Source of the DNA: DAOQAU01 sp964640325
GTDB taxonomy: Bacteria; Cyanobacteriota; Vampirovibrionia; Gastranaerophilales; Gastranaerophilaceae
NCBI GenBank assembly: GCA_964640325.1
Contig: CAZXID010000009.1
Coordinates: 1-64,000 of the forward strand
DNA: 64,000 bases
Direction: 5' to 3'
This document shows positions 49,275 through 58,139 of the stretch, one piece after another; within the stretch, counting starts at the first letter, position 1, and each line of letters begins with the position of its first letter. The notes under the pieces were generated by a model, which worked only from the letters and a program-made list of their open reading frames with translations, was not told where the DNA came from and searched no databases. Position numbers and translations under genes: made by a program.

Positions 49275-49974
49275 AACTTAAAGGATTATCGCTAGATATT
49301 TGCCAACCGTCTTTAAAGATTAAGGCAAAACAGTACCAGCCAGAAGCTGACATTGAATTTTTTCTGCATGTTGACGTATAAGCTGTTCTTGCTGTGCCAT
49401 CGCATAACCATAGGGCCAAAATAAATTTTTATTTGTATATGCAGAGCCTCCCAAATTGACAATAAAAGTGTCGAGCCCCATAACATTTTGGAGTTTTTTA
49501 CCGTTTATATCAAATATAATATAAATCAAGTTAGCAGATGAGAGATTGTTATTTGAAGGAAGAGAAGCAAATCTTATGCCAACAATACTGCCATTGGCAA
49601 GGGTGAATGAATATGCAACACCATTGCCACTAATTGAATAATATGTTTTGGGCACAGCAATATTGTTATAAAGATAACCCACTTGATGCACACATTCTGA
49701 AGCTGTGCTTAGCCCGCAAACATTTATGGTTTTTACATAAGGAAGAATATAGTTTTGTGCAAAATATGTAGCAGCAGCTTGCACAGAAGTGCTTGGAATG
49801 TACCAACTGTTGGCATCACTCCCGTTGTCTATTTTTGCTGTTTCATAAGCTTGGTTCAGAATTGTATAAGTTGATTTTAATTGCTCAAGTACTTGTTGCT
49901 GCAACAATACCAATTATACCTATGGTTACAAGTATTTCTGCCAAAGTAAAGGCTGTATAATTTTTATTTCCCAT
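49273..49974 (-). pseudogene. Type IV pilin-like gene with two frame breaks
   Basis: Reading the minus strand from the ATG at 49974, the frame gives MGNKNYTAFTLAEILVTIG followed by IIGIVAATST and a stop (49885). The rest of the gene continues in another frame (QQQVLEQLKSTYTILNQAYE..., to about 49410), lacking the TIPxLI segment. Near 49400-49408 a second shift is needed to reach a frame ending FALIFKDGWQISSDNPLS (stop 49273-49275), which parallels the KILNDNWKMDY end of the pilin at 13767. So the start, middle and end are all pilin-like but are no longer in one frame. Assembly error is the alternative. It lies 9 bp after lysS. Confidence 0.8.
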
Positions 49975-49983
49975 TTAAATTTC

Positions 49984-51486
49984 CTAATTTTGGATTTTTT
50001 TCATGGTCGGGAAGGCTATAACCTGCCTTATACTTTGAGAATCGGTTAAAAGCATTGTCAGGCGGTCAATCCCCATTCCCATTCCGCCTGCCGGAGGCAT
50101 TGCATATTCAAGTGCGTTAATAAAATCTTCATCAATATCGCATGCTTCTTCATCGCCCATTTCTTTTGCTTTTGCTTGAGCCTCAAAGCGGCTTCTCTGG
50201 TCAATCGGATCTGTAAGCTCAGAAAAGGCATTTGCTATTTCCCAGCCGTTAATTCTGGATTCAAAACGTTCTGTAAGCCTGTCGTTGTCCCTGTGTACTT
50301 TTGCAAGCGGGGATATATCTCTGGGGTAATCTATTATGTGAATAGGCTGAATCAAGTGAGGCTCAACTTTTTCTTCAAAAATTTTGTCTAAAATTTGCCC
50401 CCAATTATCGGTTTCTTCAACTTCTATGCCCATATCTTTTGCTTTTTGGGCGGCTTCTTGGGCGGTGTACATGGTATTAAAATCAATTCCGGTATATTCT
50501 TTAATCGCACCGAGCATGGTTTTTCTATCCCATGGCGGGGTTAAGTCGATTTCTTTTCCGTCAAAATTTATTTTTGTAGTGCCTAAAAGGTCTTGAGCAA
50601 CTGAACTTACCATATTTTCTGTCAGCGCCATCATTTCGTTGTAGTCAACGTAGGCCTGATAAAGCTCAATCATTGTAAATTCAGGGTTATGCCTTGTGTC
50701 GCAGCCTTCGTTTCTGAAACTTCTGTTGATTTCAAAAATCTTTTCGCTCAACCCGCCTACCAAAAGCCTTTTCAGGTAAAGCTCGGGCGCAATTCTAAGA
50801 TACATTTCCATATCAAGTGCATTGTGATGTGTAATAAAGGGCCTTGCGTTTGCTCCGCCTGCCTGAGGATGAAGCATGGGCGTTTCAACTTCAAGAAAGC
50901 CTTGTTGAGTAAGGTATTCTCTTATTTTTTGAATTATAAGGCTTCTTTTTCTCAAAACCTCTCTTGACTCTTCATTTACTATCAAATCCACGTATCTTTG
51001 GCGATAACGAGTTTCGACATCCGTAAGCCCGTGAAATTTTTCCGGCAATGGCAAAAGTGCTTTTGACAAGAGTTTGTAATTTTTTGCTTTTATTGAGAGT
51101 TCGCCTCTGGGAGTTCTTCTCATCGAGCCGTAAAACCCTACAATGTCGCCTATATCTATAAGTTTAAGGGTTTTTATCGCTTCTTCGTCCATATTTTCTT
51201 TGTGGCAGAAAACCTGAATTTTGCCTGTGGCATCCATTAAATCGATAAACATGCCTGTATTTCGCATTGCCATAACTCTGCCTGCCACAGAATAAAAGTC
51301 TTGGGTTTCTTCTCCTGTCGGCAAATCTTTATATTTTTCCTGCAAATCTTTTGCATTAGCATCTTTGTTGTAAGAGTAAGGATAAGGGTTAATCCCTCTG
51401 TCGGCAAGCTCTGCAAGTTTTTGAACCCTTGTTTGTCTTATGGTTTCTCTTTGTGATGAATGTTCGTTTAATGTTTCGTTCGTCAT
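49984..51486 (-). CDS. lysS: Lysyl-tRNA synthetase (class II)
   Basis: The 500-residue class II enzyme charges tRNA-Lys. An OB-fold anticodon domain (about 55-155, VAGRVMAMRNTGMFIDLMD) precedes the catalytic domain, with motif 2 FEINRSFRNEGCDTRHNPEFTMIE (about 250-273) and motif 3 GGMGMGIDRLTMLLTD (about 468-483). The conserved KRLLVGG lies ahead of motif 2. The ATG is preceded by GAGGTAAATT. It follows PBP1A by 73 bp on the same strand and precedes the pilin pseudogene by 9 bp. Confidence 0.97.
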   Translation of the reverse strand: MTNETLNEHSSQRETIRQTRVQKLAELADRGINPYPYSYNKDANAKDLQEKYKDLPTGEETQDFYSVAGRVMAMRNTGMFIDLMDATGKIQVFCHKENMDEEAIKTLKLIDIGDIVGFYGSMRRTPRGELSIKAKNYKLLSKALLPLPEKFHGLTDVETRYRQRYVDLIVNEESREVLRKRSLIIQKIREYLTQQGFLEVETPMLHPQAGGANARPFITHHNALDMEMYLRIAPELYLKRLLVGGLSEKIFEINRSFRNEGCDTRHNPEFTMIELYQAYVDYNEMMALTENMVSSVAQDLLGTTKINFDGKEIDLTPPWDRKTMLGAIKEYTGIDFNTMYTAQEAAQKAKDMGIEVEETDNWGQILDKIFEEKVEPHLIQPIHIIDYPRDISPLAKVHRDNDRLTERFESRINGWEIANAFSELTDPIDQRSRFEAQAKAKEMGDEEACDIDEDFINALEYAMPPAGGMGMGIDRLTMLLTDSQSIRQVIAFPTMKKIQN

Positions 51487-51559
51487 AATTTACCTCTTCT
51501 GTTAATTATTTTTATTTTAGCATGAAGAAGGCAAAATTACAGTTAAATTTTGTATATTT

Positions 51560-53656
51560 TTAGTTTAATCCTGCAGGAGTGGCAAGGGGAATTGGTGCGA
51601 GTTGAACCGGTTTTGATGGTTTAGGTTGCGGATTTTGCTTTGGAACAGAAACCGAAGAAGGTTTTTTTGCAGGCTGTTCAATATCGGAAGGAAGAACCGC
51701 TCCATTTTCTAAATTTGTTAAATCTGTTGCGTTTTCATCTGCTATTTCATCTTCCTCACCTTCGGCTTTTTCTTCTTTTTGTGATGCAGAATAATTTTTT
51801 AATTCAATCTTAGAATAATCGAAATCAGCATTTCCGTAAGGGGCGGTTGCTACTTTCATTACATCTCTCCAAATAAGAGCGGGAACTGTTCCTCCTGTAA
51901 GGTTTCCTATTTTTGTATTATCGTCGTTTCCTACCCAAACGCCTGTTACAACATCAGGAGTGTAGCCGATAAAACATGCGTCTTTGTAATCGTCTGTTGT
52001 ACCTGTTTTTCCTGCGGCGGGTTTGCCTATATTTGCCGCAACACCTGTTCCGTTTTTAACTACTGTTTTAAGCATCGCAGTCATTATTGCTGCTGTATTT
52101 GTGTCTATCACTTTTGAAATTTTTGCCTTAGGTGCTTGATAAATAACTTGTCCGCGAGAACTTTCCACTCTTTCTATTCCGTATGGTTCAACCCTGTATC
52201 CGCCGTTTGCAAAAGCACCGTAAGCTCTTGTTATTTCAAAAAGTTTTACCCCGTTTGAGCCTAAGGCAATTGTGTAATCGTATTCAAGCGGTGTGGAAAT
52301 CCCTAAAATTCTTGCCATTTGGATTACTGAGCGTATTCCTGTCGATTGGATTACTCTTGCCGCACAAACGTTGGATGATATCATAAGCGCTTTATATGCG
52401 GGAATTTTGCCTCTGTATTTGTTGTGATAATTTCTTGGAGCCCAGTCGCCTGCTTTAAAAGGCGCATCTTCAATCAAATCGTTAGGGTCAAGACCTTTTT
52501 CAACTGCGGCAGCATAAATAAAAGGCTTAAAGGCCGAACCGGGAGGTCTTACAGCTTGAGTTACTCTGTCATATTGGCTTTTTGAATAGTCTTTTCCGCC
52601 GGCATATGCTAAAATTCTTCCGTCTATAGGGCTGAAAGAAAATACAGCAGCTTGTTGTTTCTCGCCTTTTAAGCCCCACCCGTTCATGTTTCTTATTATG
52701 GCTTCGTTTGTTTGCTGTTGCGTTTTGTAATCGATTGTTGTTACAACTTTGTAGCCGCCTTGCGAAATTTCTACTTCGTCAAATCCCAGTTTTTCAAGTT
52801 CTTTCATTACATAATCGCAAAAATAAGGTGCTTTGTTGAGTGTGTAAATTTCAGGAAGCGGATTTAATTTTAAATTTTCTTTTATAGCCTTTTGGTATTC
52901 TTTTTTTGTTATAAAGCGCATTTTATACATTCTTTTAAGAACTTGATTTCTGCGCTCAATTGCTAAATCTTGATTGTTAAACGGCGAATAAACAGAAGGT
53001 GCCTGAGGCAGACCTGCCAAAAGGGCACATTCTGCAAGGGTTAAATCTTTTAAATGTTTGTTGAAATAAATTTGTGAAGCTCCTTCAACCCCGTAAGCGC
53101 CTGAGCCTAAGTAAACATTATTCAGATACATTTCAAGAATTTTGCTTTTGGGAATGGTTTTTTCTATTCTTGCCGCAATTATCAGTTCTTTAATTTTTCT
53201 TGTAAATGTTTTTTCATTTGATAAGAACAAAATCCTTGCAAGTTGTTGGGTTATAGTGCTTGCACCCTGAACCACGTGCCCTGCCAGAATGTTTGCAAAT
53301 GTCGAACGAATAAGCCCTGTAGTATCATAGCCTCTGTGCTTATAAAAATTCTTGTCTTCTGTTGCTATAATTGCGTTTTTAAGATTATCGGGTATGTCTT
53401 TTAAATCAACTTTTGAAAAAGTAAATGCGGTAAAGGTTTTTATTATTTCTTCATCCGAAGAATAAAATTTTGTTACAATATTTGGCTTAAATTCATCCAA
53501 ATTACGGATAGGCGGAAGCGAAAGCAGATAAACATGAAAAGCCACAATCCCGGCCAAAAGTACCGAAACCACAATAAGTGCAACATTTGCAACATCGGGG
53601 TTAACGTTTGTGGATTTTGCTTTTTTGATTCTTTTAGGTACTTGAAATTCGGACAT
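51560..53656 (-). CDS. Class A penicillin-binding protein (PBP1A-like)
   Basis: The 698-residue bifunctional murein synthase has one N-terminal membrane helix (about 25-48). The GT51 glycosyltransferase (about 70-245) shows the catalytic EDKNFYKHRGYD, GASTITQQLAR and IEKTIPKSKILEMYLN. The transpeptidase domain (about 330-600) carries SAFK (the SxxK Ser, in RPPGSAFKPF), SSN and KTGTTDDY (KTG). A disordered Pro/Lys/Glu-rich tail follows (about 620-698). It polymerises glycan strands and crosslinks peptides outside the membrane. The start follows GAGGAATC. lysS follows, and a palindromic repeat lies upstream. Confidence 0.95.
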   Translation of the reverse strand: MSEFQVPKRIKKAKSTNVNPDVANVALIVVSVLLAGIVAFHVYLLSLPPIRNLDEFKPNIVTKFYSSDEEIIKTFTAFTFSKVDLKDIPDNLKNAIIATEDKNFYKHRGYDTTGLIRSTFANILAGHVVQGASTITQQLARILFLSNEKTFTRKIKELIIAARIEKTIPKSKILEMYLNNVYLGSGAYGVEGASQIYFNKHLKDLTLAECALLAGLPQAPSVYSPFNNQDLAIERRNQVLKRMYKMRFITKKEYQKAIKENLKLNPLPEIYTLNKAPYFCDYVMKELEKLGFDEVEISQGGYKVVTTIDYKTQQQTNEAIIRNMNGWGLKGEKQQAAVFSFSPIDGRILAYAGGKDYSKSQYDRVTQAVRPPGSAFKPFIYAAAVEKGLDPNDLIEDAPFKAGDWAPRNYHNKYRGKIPAYKALMISSNVCAARVIQSTGIRSVIQMARILGISTPLEYDYTIALGSNGVKLFEITRAYGAFANGGYRVEPYGIERVESSRGQVIYQAPKAKISKVIDTNTAAIMTAMLKTVVKNGTGVAANIGKPAAGKTGTTDDYKDACFIGYTPDVVTGVWVGNDDNTKIGNLTGGTVPALIWRDVMKVATAPYGNADFDYSKIELKNYSASQKEEKAEGEEDEIADENATDLTNLENGAVLPSDIEQPAKKPSSVSVPKQNPQPKPSKPVQLAPIPLATPAGLN

Positions 53657-53707
53657 TTTTTCTGATTCCTCTATTGTTTTTTAGCAAAGCGTCTTTTATT
53701 CCCTTTT

Positions 53708-53780
53708 GTCATGCTGAATTTATTTCAGCATCTTACCGGCATACTAAGTTGGATAGATCCTGAAACAAGTTCAGGATGAC
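53708..53780. repeat. Dispersed palindromic element upstream of PBP1A
   Basis: GTCATGCTGAATTTATTTCAGCATC ... GATCCTGAAACAAGTTCAGGATGAC, 73 bp, with inverted ends. It is the same element as at 33432 and 34677. It lies between divergently read genes (PBP1A and the cysteine-cluster gene). Confidence 0.75.
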
Positions 53781-53870
53781 AGTAAGATTATAAAATATTT
53801 AAGAAACTAGGTTATCATGGTAACATATCAATATTATCAGATAAAATCTAGACAAGACAAATTGTAAAGC

Positions 53871-54263
53871 ATGATTAACTTAATATTTAATATCGTAAAT
53901 GAAATAAAATCTTACTTTGTAGTTGAAAAAACAGAGTATGAAATAATAGGCGAGTGCAAAAAATGCGGCAAATGCTGTAATTATATGTACAGTTTTGATA
54001 CATATACTGAAAATGAATTTAAATTTATGCAGTTTTTATACCCTGCTTATAAAAGATTTTACATAAAAGGAAAAGACGAGGACGGAAACTTTATTTTTGC
54101 CTGCAAATACGTTACAAAAGAAGGTTTATGCTCTGTTTATGATAAACGTTTAAAAATGTGCAAAAGATATCCGGCAAAAAAAATTAAATATCCCGCCAAA
54201 ATGCACGAAGGCTGCGGATATAAGGTTTTGAAAAAAGATTTTAAAAATTATATCAAAAATTAA
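53871..54263 (+). CDS. YkgJ-type cysteine-cluster protein
   Basis: The 130-residue protein has CKKCGKCCNY (about residues 28-37), further Cys at about 83 (FACKYV), 92 (LCSVYD), 101 (MCKRYP) and 119 (HEGCGY). This is the pattern of the YkgJ/PF03692 zinc- or iron-chelating domain, whose function is poorly defined. Domain content fits the usual length. No Shine-Dalgarno is clear. Divergent from PBP1A. An SLH protein gene follows after 63 bp on the same strand. Confidence 0.8.
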   Translation: MINLIFNIVNEIKSYFVVEKTEYEIIGECKKCGKCCNYMYSFDTYTENEFKFMQFLYPAYKRFYIKGKDEDGNFIFACKYVTKEGLCSVYDKRLKMCKRYPAKKIKYPAKMHEGCGYKVLKKDFKNYIKN

Positions 54264-54326
54264 CTTCCTTGCATGTTTTATTTATATATTATAAAATTGA
54301 TTTCGGATATTTAAGAAGAGGTTTTT

Positions 54327-55475
54327 ATGAAAAAGATTTTATTCAAATTGGTTTTAGGAATTTTTGCATTGTCTTACGTGATTTTGCCCTCATGCGCAAA
54401 GATTTTTCCTGATGTTGCCGATAACCACTGGGCAGCAAGCCAAATTAAAGAATTATCGCAGGCAGGAGTTATTGTCGGATATCCCGACGGAACTTTTAAG
54501 CCCGATGCAAATGTCACAAGAGCTGAATTTGCCTGTATGGCAATAAGAGCGCTTAAGCAGGAAAATACAAAAGTAATTCAGCCGGTTGATTTTACCGATA
54601 TAGATAAAGATTATTGGGCTTATGACATGATTCAACGGGCTCTTTATTTTGAATTAATCTCATGCCCGCCTTCGGGAAAACTTTTCAGACCCGATGATTC
54701 TGTTTCGCACGCTGAAGCCTTGACCATGTCTGTTAATGCACTTACAACAGAAACAATAAGCGCACAGAAAGCAAGCGAGGTTTTGAAAGTCTATACCGAT
54801 CTTAATCAAATTCCTGATTGGTTTTTGATAACCGCGGGCAAAGCAGAAATATTGTCGATGAATGTTATTATTCCAAATACTCCAAGAACTATGAACGCCA
54901 ATAAACCGGCAACCCGTGCCGAAATTACGGTTTTGTTAAGCAATATGATGGCTCAGGCAAAGCTTAATCCCAATAAAAAACTCGCCGAAGCAATGCGCAA
55001 AAAAACAGGTGACGGTTTTGTTATTGAAAATGCTTTTGTTCAAGGAACAGTAGGCACAATCCCTGCAGGTTCAATCGTTCCGATTCAACTTACCGCTCCA
55101 ATTAGTTCACAAACTTCTAAATTGGGCGAAATTTATCTTGCAAAAGCTCCCGAAAATTATGTTACAAGAGATAAATATATTCTGATTTATAAAAATTCTG
55201 ACCTGAAAGGCAAATTAATAGACGTCAGAGAAGGTAAACTTTTTATCAGAAACGGTATGTTAATACTTGATAACGACACTCTTGTAACTCCCAATGACCA
55301 AACAATTAAATTTCATGGAGTCGGTGAAGTCTGTATGAAGAAAAATTGGTTTGTTGCCTTTTTGAGAAAAGTATTCAAAGGTGAAAAGCTCAAAGTAGCG
55401 CCCAAGGGTACTGTTTACGTTAAACTTCTTCAGCCCGTTAAAGTCGATCTTTGCAACGGCTGGATTATTGAGTAG
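54327..55475 (+). CDS. SLH-domain surface protein
   Basis: The 382-residue exported protein has a signal peptide (about 1-24, MKKILFKLVLGIFALSYVIL then PSCA) and three S-layer homology repeats (about 25-80 FPDVADNHWAASQIKEL ... YPDGTFKPDANVTRAEF, then about 90-150 and 155-215). A C-terminal domain (about 230-382) ends in a beta-rich region. SLH repeats bind pyruvylated wall polymers or, in relatives of cyanobacteria, peptidoglycan-linked polysaccharide, so the protein sits at the cell surface. RBS AGAGG precedes the ATG. A terminator follows at 55496. Confidence 0.9.
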   Translation: MKKILFKLVLGIFALSYVILPSCAKIFPDVADNHWAASQIKELSQAGVIVGYPDGTFKPDANVTRAEFACMAIRALKQENTKVIQPVDFTDIDKDYWAYDMIQRALYFELISCPPSGKLFRPDDSVSHAEALTMSVNALTTETISAQKASEVLKVYTDLNQIPDWFLITAGKAEILSMNVIIPNTPRTMNANKPATRAEITVLLSNMMAQAKLNPNKKLAEAMRKKTGDGFVIENAFVQGTVGTIPAGSIVPIQLTAPISSQTSKLGEIYLAKAPENYVTRDKYILIYKNSDLKGKLIDVREGKLFIRNGMLILDNDTLVTPNDQTIKFHGVGEVCMKKNWFVAFLRKVFKGEKLKVAPKGTVYVKLLQPVKVDLCNGWIIE

Positions 55476-55495
55476 TTAATTTATATTAAATATAC

Positions 55496-55540
55496 AAACG
55501 GCGGATTTTTCTTCGAAAAATCCGCCGTTTGTTTGTGTTT
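55496..55540 (+). terminator. Terminator after the SLH gene
   Basis: A 16-bp perfect stem (55496-55511 with 55515-55530) with a TTC loop is followed by GTTTGTGTTT. Placement is 20 bp after the stop codon. Confidence 0.85.
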
Positions 55541-55551
55541 CAATTGCCAAA

Positions 55552-55563
55552 TCATGCTATAAT
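55552..55563 (+). promoter_or_regulatory. Extended -10, leaderless promoter of the metzincin gene
   Basis: TG-C-TATAAT (55555-55563) is 7 nt before the ATG at 55571. No clear -35 or Shine-Dalgarno is present. Confidence 0.55.
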
Positions 55564-55570
55564 TATTTTC

Positions 55571-56884
55571 ATGAAAAAGATTTTTTTAAGTTTAGTGTTT
55601 ATATTTATTTTTTGCCCGATGGCGTTTTCCGGCGATTACTGTGCGGTTGGAGTTGACCACTTTAAGAAGGGAAATTACGACAAAGCAATTTACAATCTTG
55701 AAAGAGCGGTAAAAAATTCACCGCAGAACGTTAATGCCAGATATTATCTGGCGCAGAGCTACATTTTGCAAAAACGCAATTCCGATGCGCTTAACCAATA
55801 TAACAGAATAATTTTACTGGCGCCCTCATCAGATGCGGCAAGGCTTTCTGTGATTGGAATTTCTTTAATTGAACAATCTTACAACGGAAAGCCTCAGGTT
55901 GCAGGGGTGATATTGGCTTCCGGGGATATTTCAGGCTATAAGGATAATTATTTTGATTATGTTGTGACTAGTGAAAATGCTGTTTTCAGATGGAAAAATT
56001 TTCCAATAAGGGTTTATATTCAGCCTTATGCACAGCAGGGGATTGTTAAAAAGGCCTTTGACGAGTGGCAGAACAAAACAGGCGGTTTAGTTAAATTTCA
56101 ATTTGTCAATTCAGCTCAAAATGCTCAAATTTTAGTTGATTTTCCAAAACAATTAGAATCTACATCTACAAAAGAGGCTTATGTTGCAGGTTATTCAAAA
56201 CCTTATTACCAAGACGGTAAAATTGTCAAATCCGATGTTCACCTTTTAGCGATAGAGCCCGATACCGGAAAACCTGTTGAAAATGATTTTCTTTATTTTT
56301 CCGCCCTGCATGAAATAGGTCATGCTTTGGGTTTTAGAGGCCACAGCCCTAATGAAAACGACGTTATGTACGCTCAGTCCAAAGAACCCAAATTAAACCT
56401 TTCACAAAGAGATGTTAATACTATGAATGTTTTTTACAGGATTAACGAGAAAGCTTTGCTTGCAAAAGGGGGCGGGCAATCGGATGTGAAACTTCAACAG
56501 GCGATGGATTATTCAAAACAATTCCCCGAAAAATCTGTCAGTTGGGCCGGCATTGGAGATATTTACATGAGTAAAAAGATGTATTCCGAGGCGATAAAAA
56601 ACTATAAAAAAGCAGTTGCAATAGAACCTCAAAAGGCTGATTTATATGCTCTTTTGGGCAATGCTTATAAAGAATCCGGAGATTCCAGAAACGCTTTTGT
56701 GACTTTAAAACAGGCTTGCGATATGGATAAAAACAATGAAGCTTATCTTTCGGCTTTTGTTTCTTTTTGTGTGAAAAATAATCAAAGACAAATAGCTGAG
56801 GAATATGTTAAATCCTATTTGAAAAATAATCCTCAAGCACTTTCAGGCGAAAAAACAAATATTATATTAAACAACTATAAATAA
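55571..56884 (+). CDS. Secreted TPR/metzincin protease (matrixin-like)
   Basis: The 437-residue protein is organised as a signal peptide (1-20, ending CPMAFS), an N-terminal TPR pair (about 22-100, DHFKKGNYDKAIYNLERAV), a metzincin domain (about 140-285) and C-terminal TPRs (about 315-420). The protease motif is HEIGHALGFRGH (247-258) with the Met-turn in NDVMYAQS (about 263-270), a matrixin-like HExxHxxGxxGH variant. The substrate is unknown. TPRs on both sides may recruit a partner or substrate. The start at 55571 is chosen because the -10 box lies upstream and the signal peptide begins there. Confidence 0.85.
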   Translation: MKKIFLSLVFIFIFCPMAFSGDYCAVGVDHFKKGNYDKAIYNLERAVKNSPQNVNARYYLAQSYILQKRNSDALNQYNRIILLAPSSDAARLSVIGISLIEQSYNGKPQVAGVILASGDISGYKDNYFDYVVTSENAVFRWKNFPIRVYIQPYAQQGIVKKAFDEWQNKTGGLVKFQFVNSAQNAQILVDFPKQLESTSTKEAYVAGYSKPYYQDGKIVKSDVHLLAIEPDTGKPVENDFLYFSALHEIGHALGFRGHSPNENDVMYAQSKEPKLNLSQRDVNTMNVFYRINEKALLAKGGGQSDVKLQQAMDYSKQFPEKSVSWAGIGDIYMSKKMYSEAIKNYKKAVAIEPQKADLYALLGNAYKESGDSRNAFVTLKQACDMDKNNEAYLSAFVSFCVKNNQRQIAEEYVKSYLKNNPQALSGEKTNIILNNYK

Positions 56885-57089
56885 ATATTAAGGATTGTAA
56901 ATGCTTCTAATCCAGTATTTAAAAGTATTTCAAAAAATGGTCGGTAAAATATTCTGACAAACTAGCAAAAAAAATCTTTATGAGTTTTAATAGAGAGTGG
57001 ACTTTACTTTATTCAAAATTAGTCGTTTAAACTGCGAATAAATCAAAGGAAACAAGTTTTGTACAAGATGTATAGAAATGGAGTAACTT

Positions 57090-58139
57090 ATGCTAGTAAG
57101 AAATGATTTTTCTTATAACGTGCAAAAGAAACAGTTAAAGAGAGATGTGGGTTTTTCTAAAATTCAATTTGGGGCAGATGCAACAAATCCGACACCCCAG
57201 CCCACGGTAAAAGTTGAAGAATCAAAAGACAAAGGTTCTTTCTTTAAGGGTTTTACAAATATTTTAGGTGTGGTTTTATGGACTGCTGCCGTTGCGATTC
57301 CAATAGGGTTAGCAGTTTCAAAATCTCATCCGGAAAAAGCTTTAAAAAAGCTTGATAAGTTAAAAAAGCAAGGTTCTGCTTTGAAAGAGGGCGCAGAAGA
57401 TGTAATTGCCAATATCGGTAAAACCCCCGATAAAACGGGTTGGGGCTTTAAGCTTGGAGTATGGGGTGACAAGATAACAAAAACAGGAGAAGAATTAATA
57501 AACAACCTTGTTTATGGATTTGGTACCGTCGTTGTAATGCCCCTTGTAATTTTATATAGTCCTTTCGGCAAAAAAAATGCATCAAAAGAAGATAAGTGGT
57601 TTACAGTTGCAAGACAGCCACTTTCGTTTGGTACAATGTTTTTAATGCAGCTTACTGCCGACAAATTTTTTAAAGGGGTAGTTCCGGGATTGGTTAAGAA
57701 AAATGCATTTGAAAGTAAAGGACTTTTGAAGGCGGATGGAACTTTTATTGATGATTTGGATTATTCTAAAGTAAGATTTAACAGTGAAGTTCTAAAAGAA
57801 GATTTTTCAAAAGCTTTTAAAGATGTTACAGGTAAATCTGAAGAAGTTGTAAAAAATCTTTTCAAGTTTAAAGATCACAAGCCGGTTGCTCAGGAACTGA
57901 AAAGATTGTTAGAAAATGTCGATGAGAAAACTGTAATAAGTTTGGTTGAAAAATTGGATAATCATTTTCATGCCAAAAATAGAGAAAAAATGCTTACTCA
58001 GGGATTGGTAATTGCCACAAACATTCTTTTCTCTGCACCGGTTGGCTGTACTATGTTGAATGTATTGTACGGTAAAATGATGAAATTAAAAAAGACTCCT
58101 CAATCTCAAAATCAAGTTGAGAAAGGGGGGCAGAAATAA
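57090..58139 (+). CDS. Membrane protein of unknown function (349 aa), first of a tandem pair
   Basis: There is no known domain. The N-terminus is MLVRNDFSYNVQKKQLKRD and reaches the motif KIQFGADATNP near residues 24-34. Hydrophobic segments lie at about 53-72 (GVVLWTAAVAIPIGLAVS), 138-158 (LVYGFGTVVVMPLVILYSPF), 175-190 and 310-330. Long charged helices lie between. The next gene starts on the last base of its stop codon (ATG overlap 1 nt), so the two are translated together. Style and motif recall the protein at 22659-23408. AT-rich upstream sequence is without a clear promoter, and ATGGAGTAACTT precedes the ATG. Confidence 0.75.
   Translation: MLVRNDFSYNVQKKQLKRDVGFSKIQFGADATNPTPQPTVKVEESKDKGSFFKGFTNILGVVLWTAAVAIPIGLAVSKSHPEKALKKLDKLKKQGSALKEGAEDVIANIGKTPDKTGWGFKLGVWGDKITKTGEELINNLVYGFGTVVVMPLVILYSPFGKKNASKEDKWFTVARQPLSFGTMFLMQLTADKFFKGVVPGLVKKNAFESKGLLKADGTFIDDLDYSKVRFNSEVLKEDFSKAFKDVTGKSEEVVKNLFKFKDHKPVAQELKRLLENVDEKTVISLVEKLDNHFHAKNREKMLTQGLVIATNILFSAPVGCTMLNVLYGKMMKLKKTPQSQNQVEKGGQK

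Noticed and set aside
49320..49913. Treating the 197-codon open frame as an intact gene
   Set aside because: Its N-terminus lacks the pilin signal that lies upstream in another frame, and its C-terminus lacks the DGWQI end that lies downstream in a third frame. It is better read as part of a frame-broken pilin.
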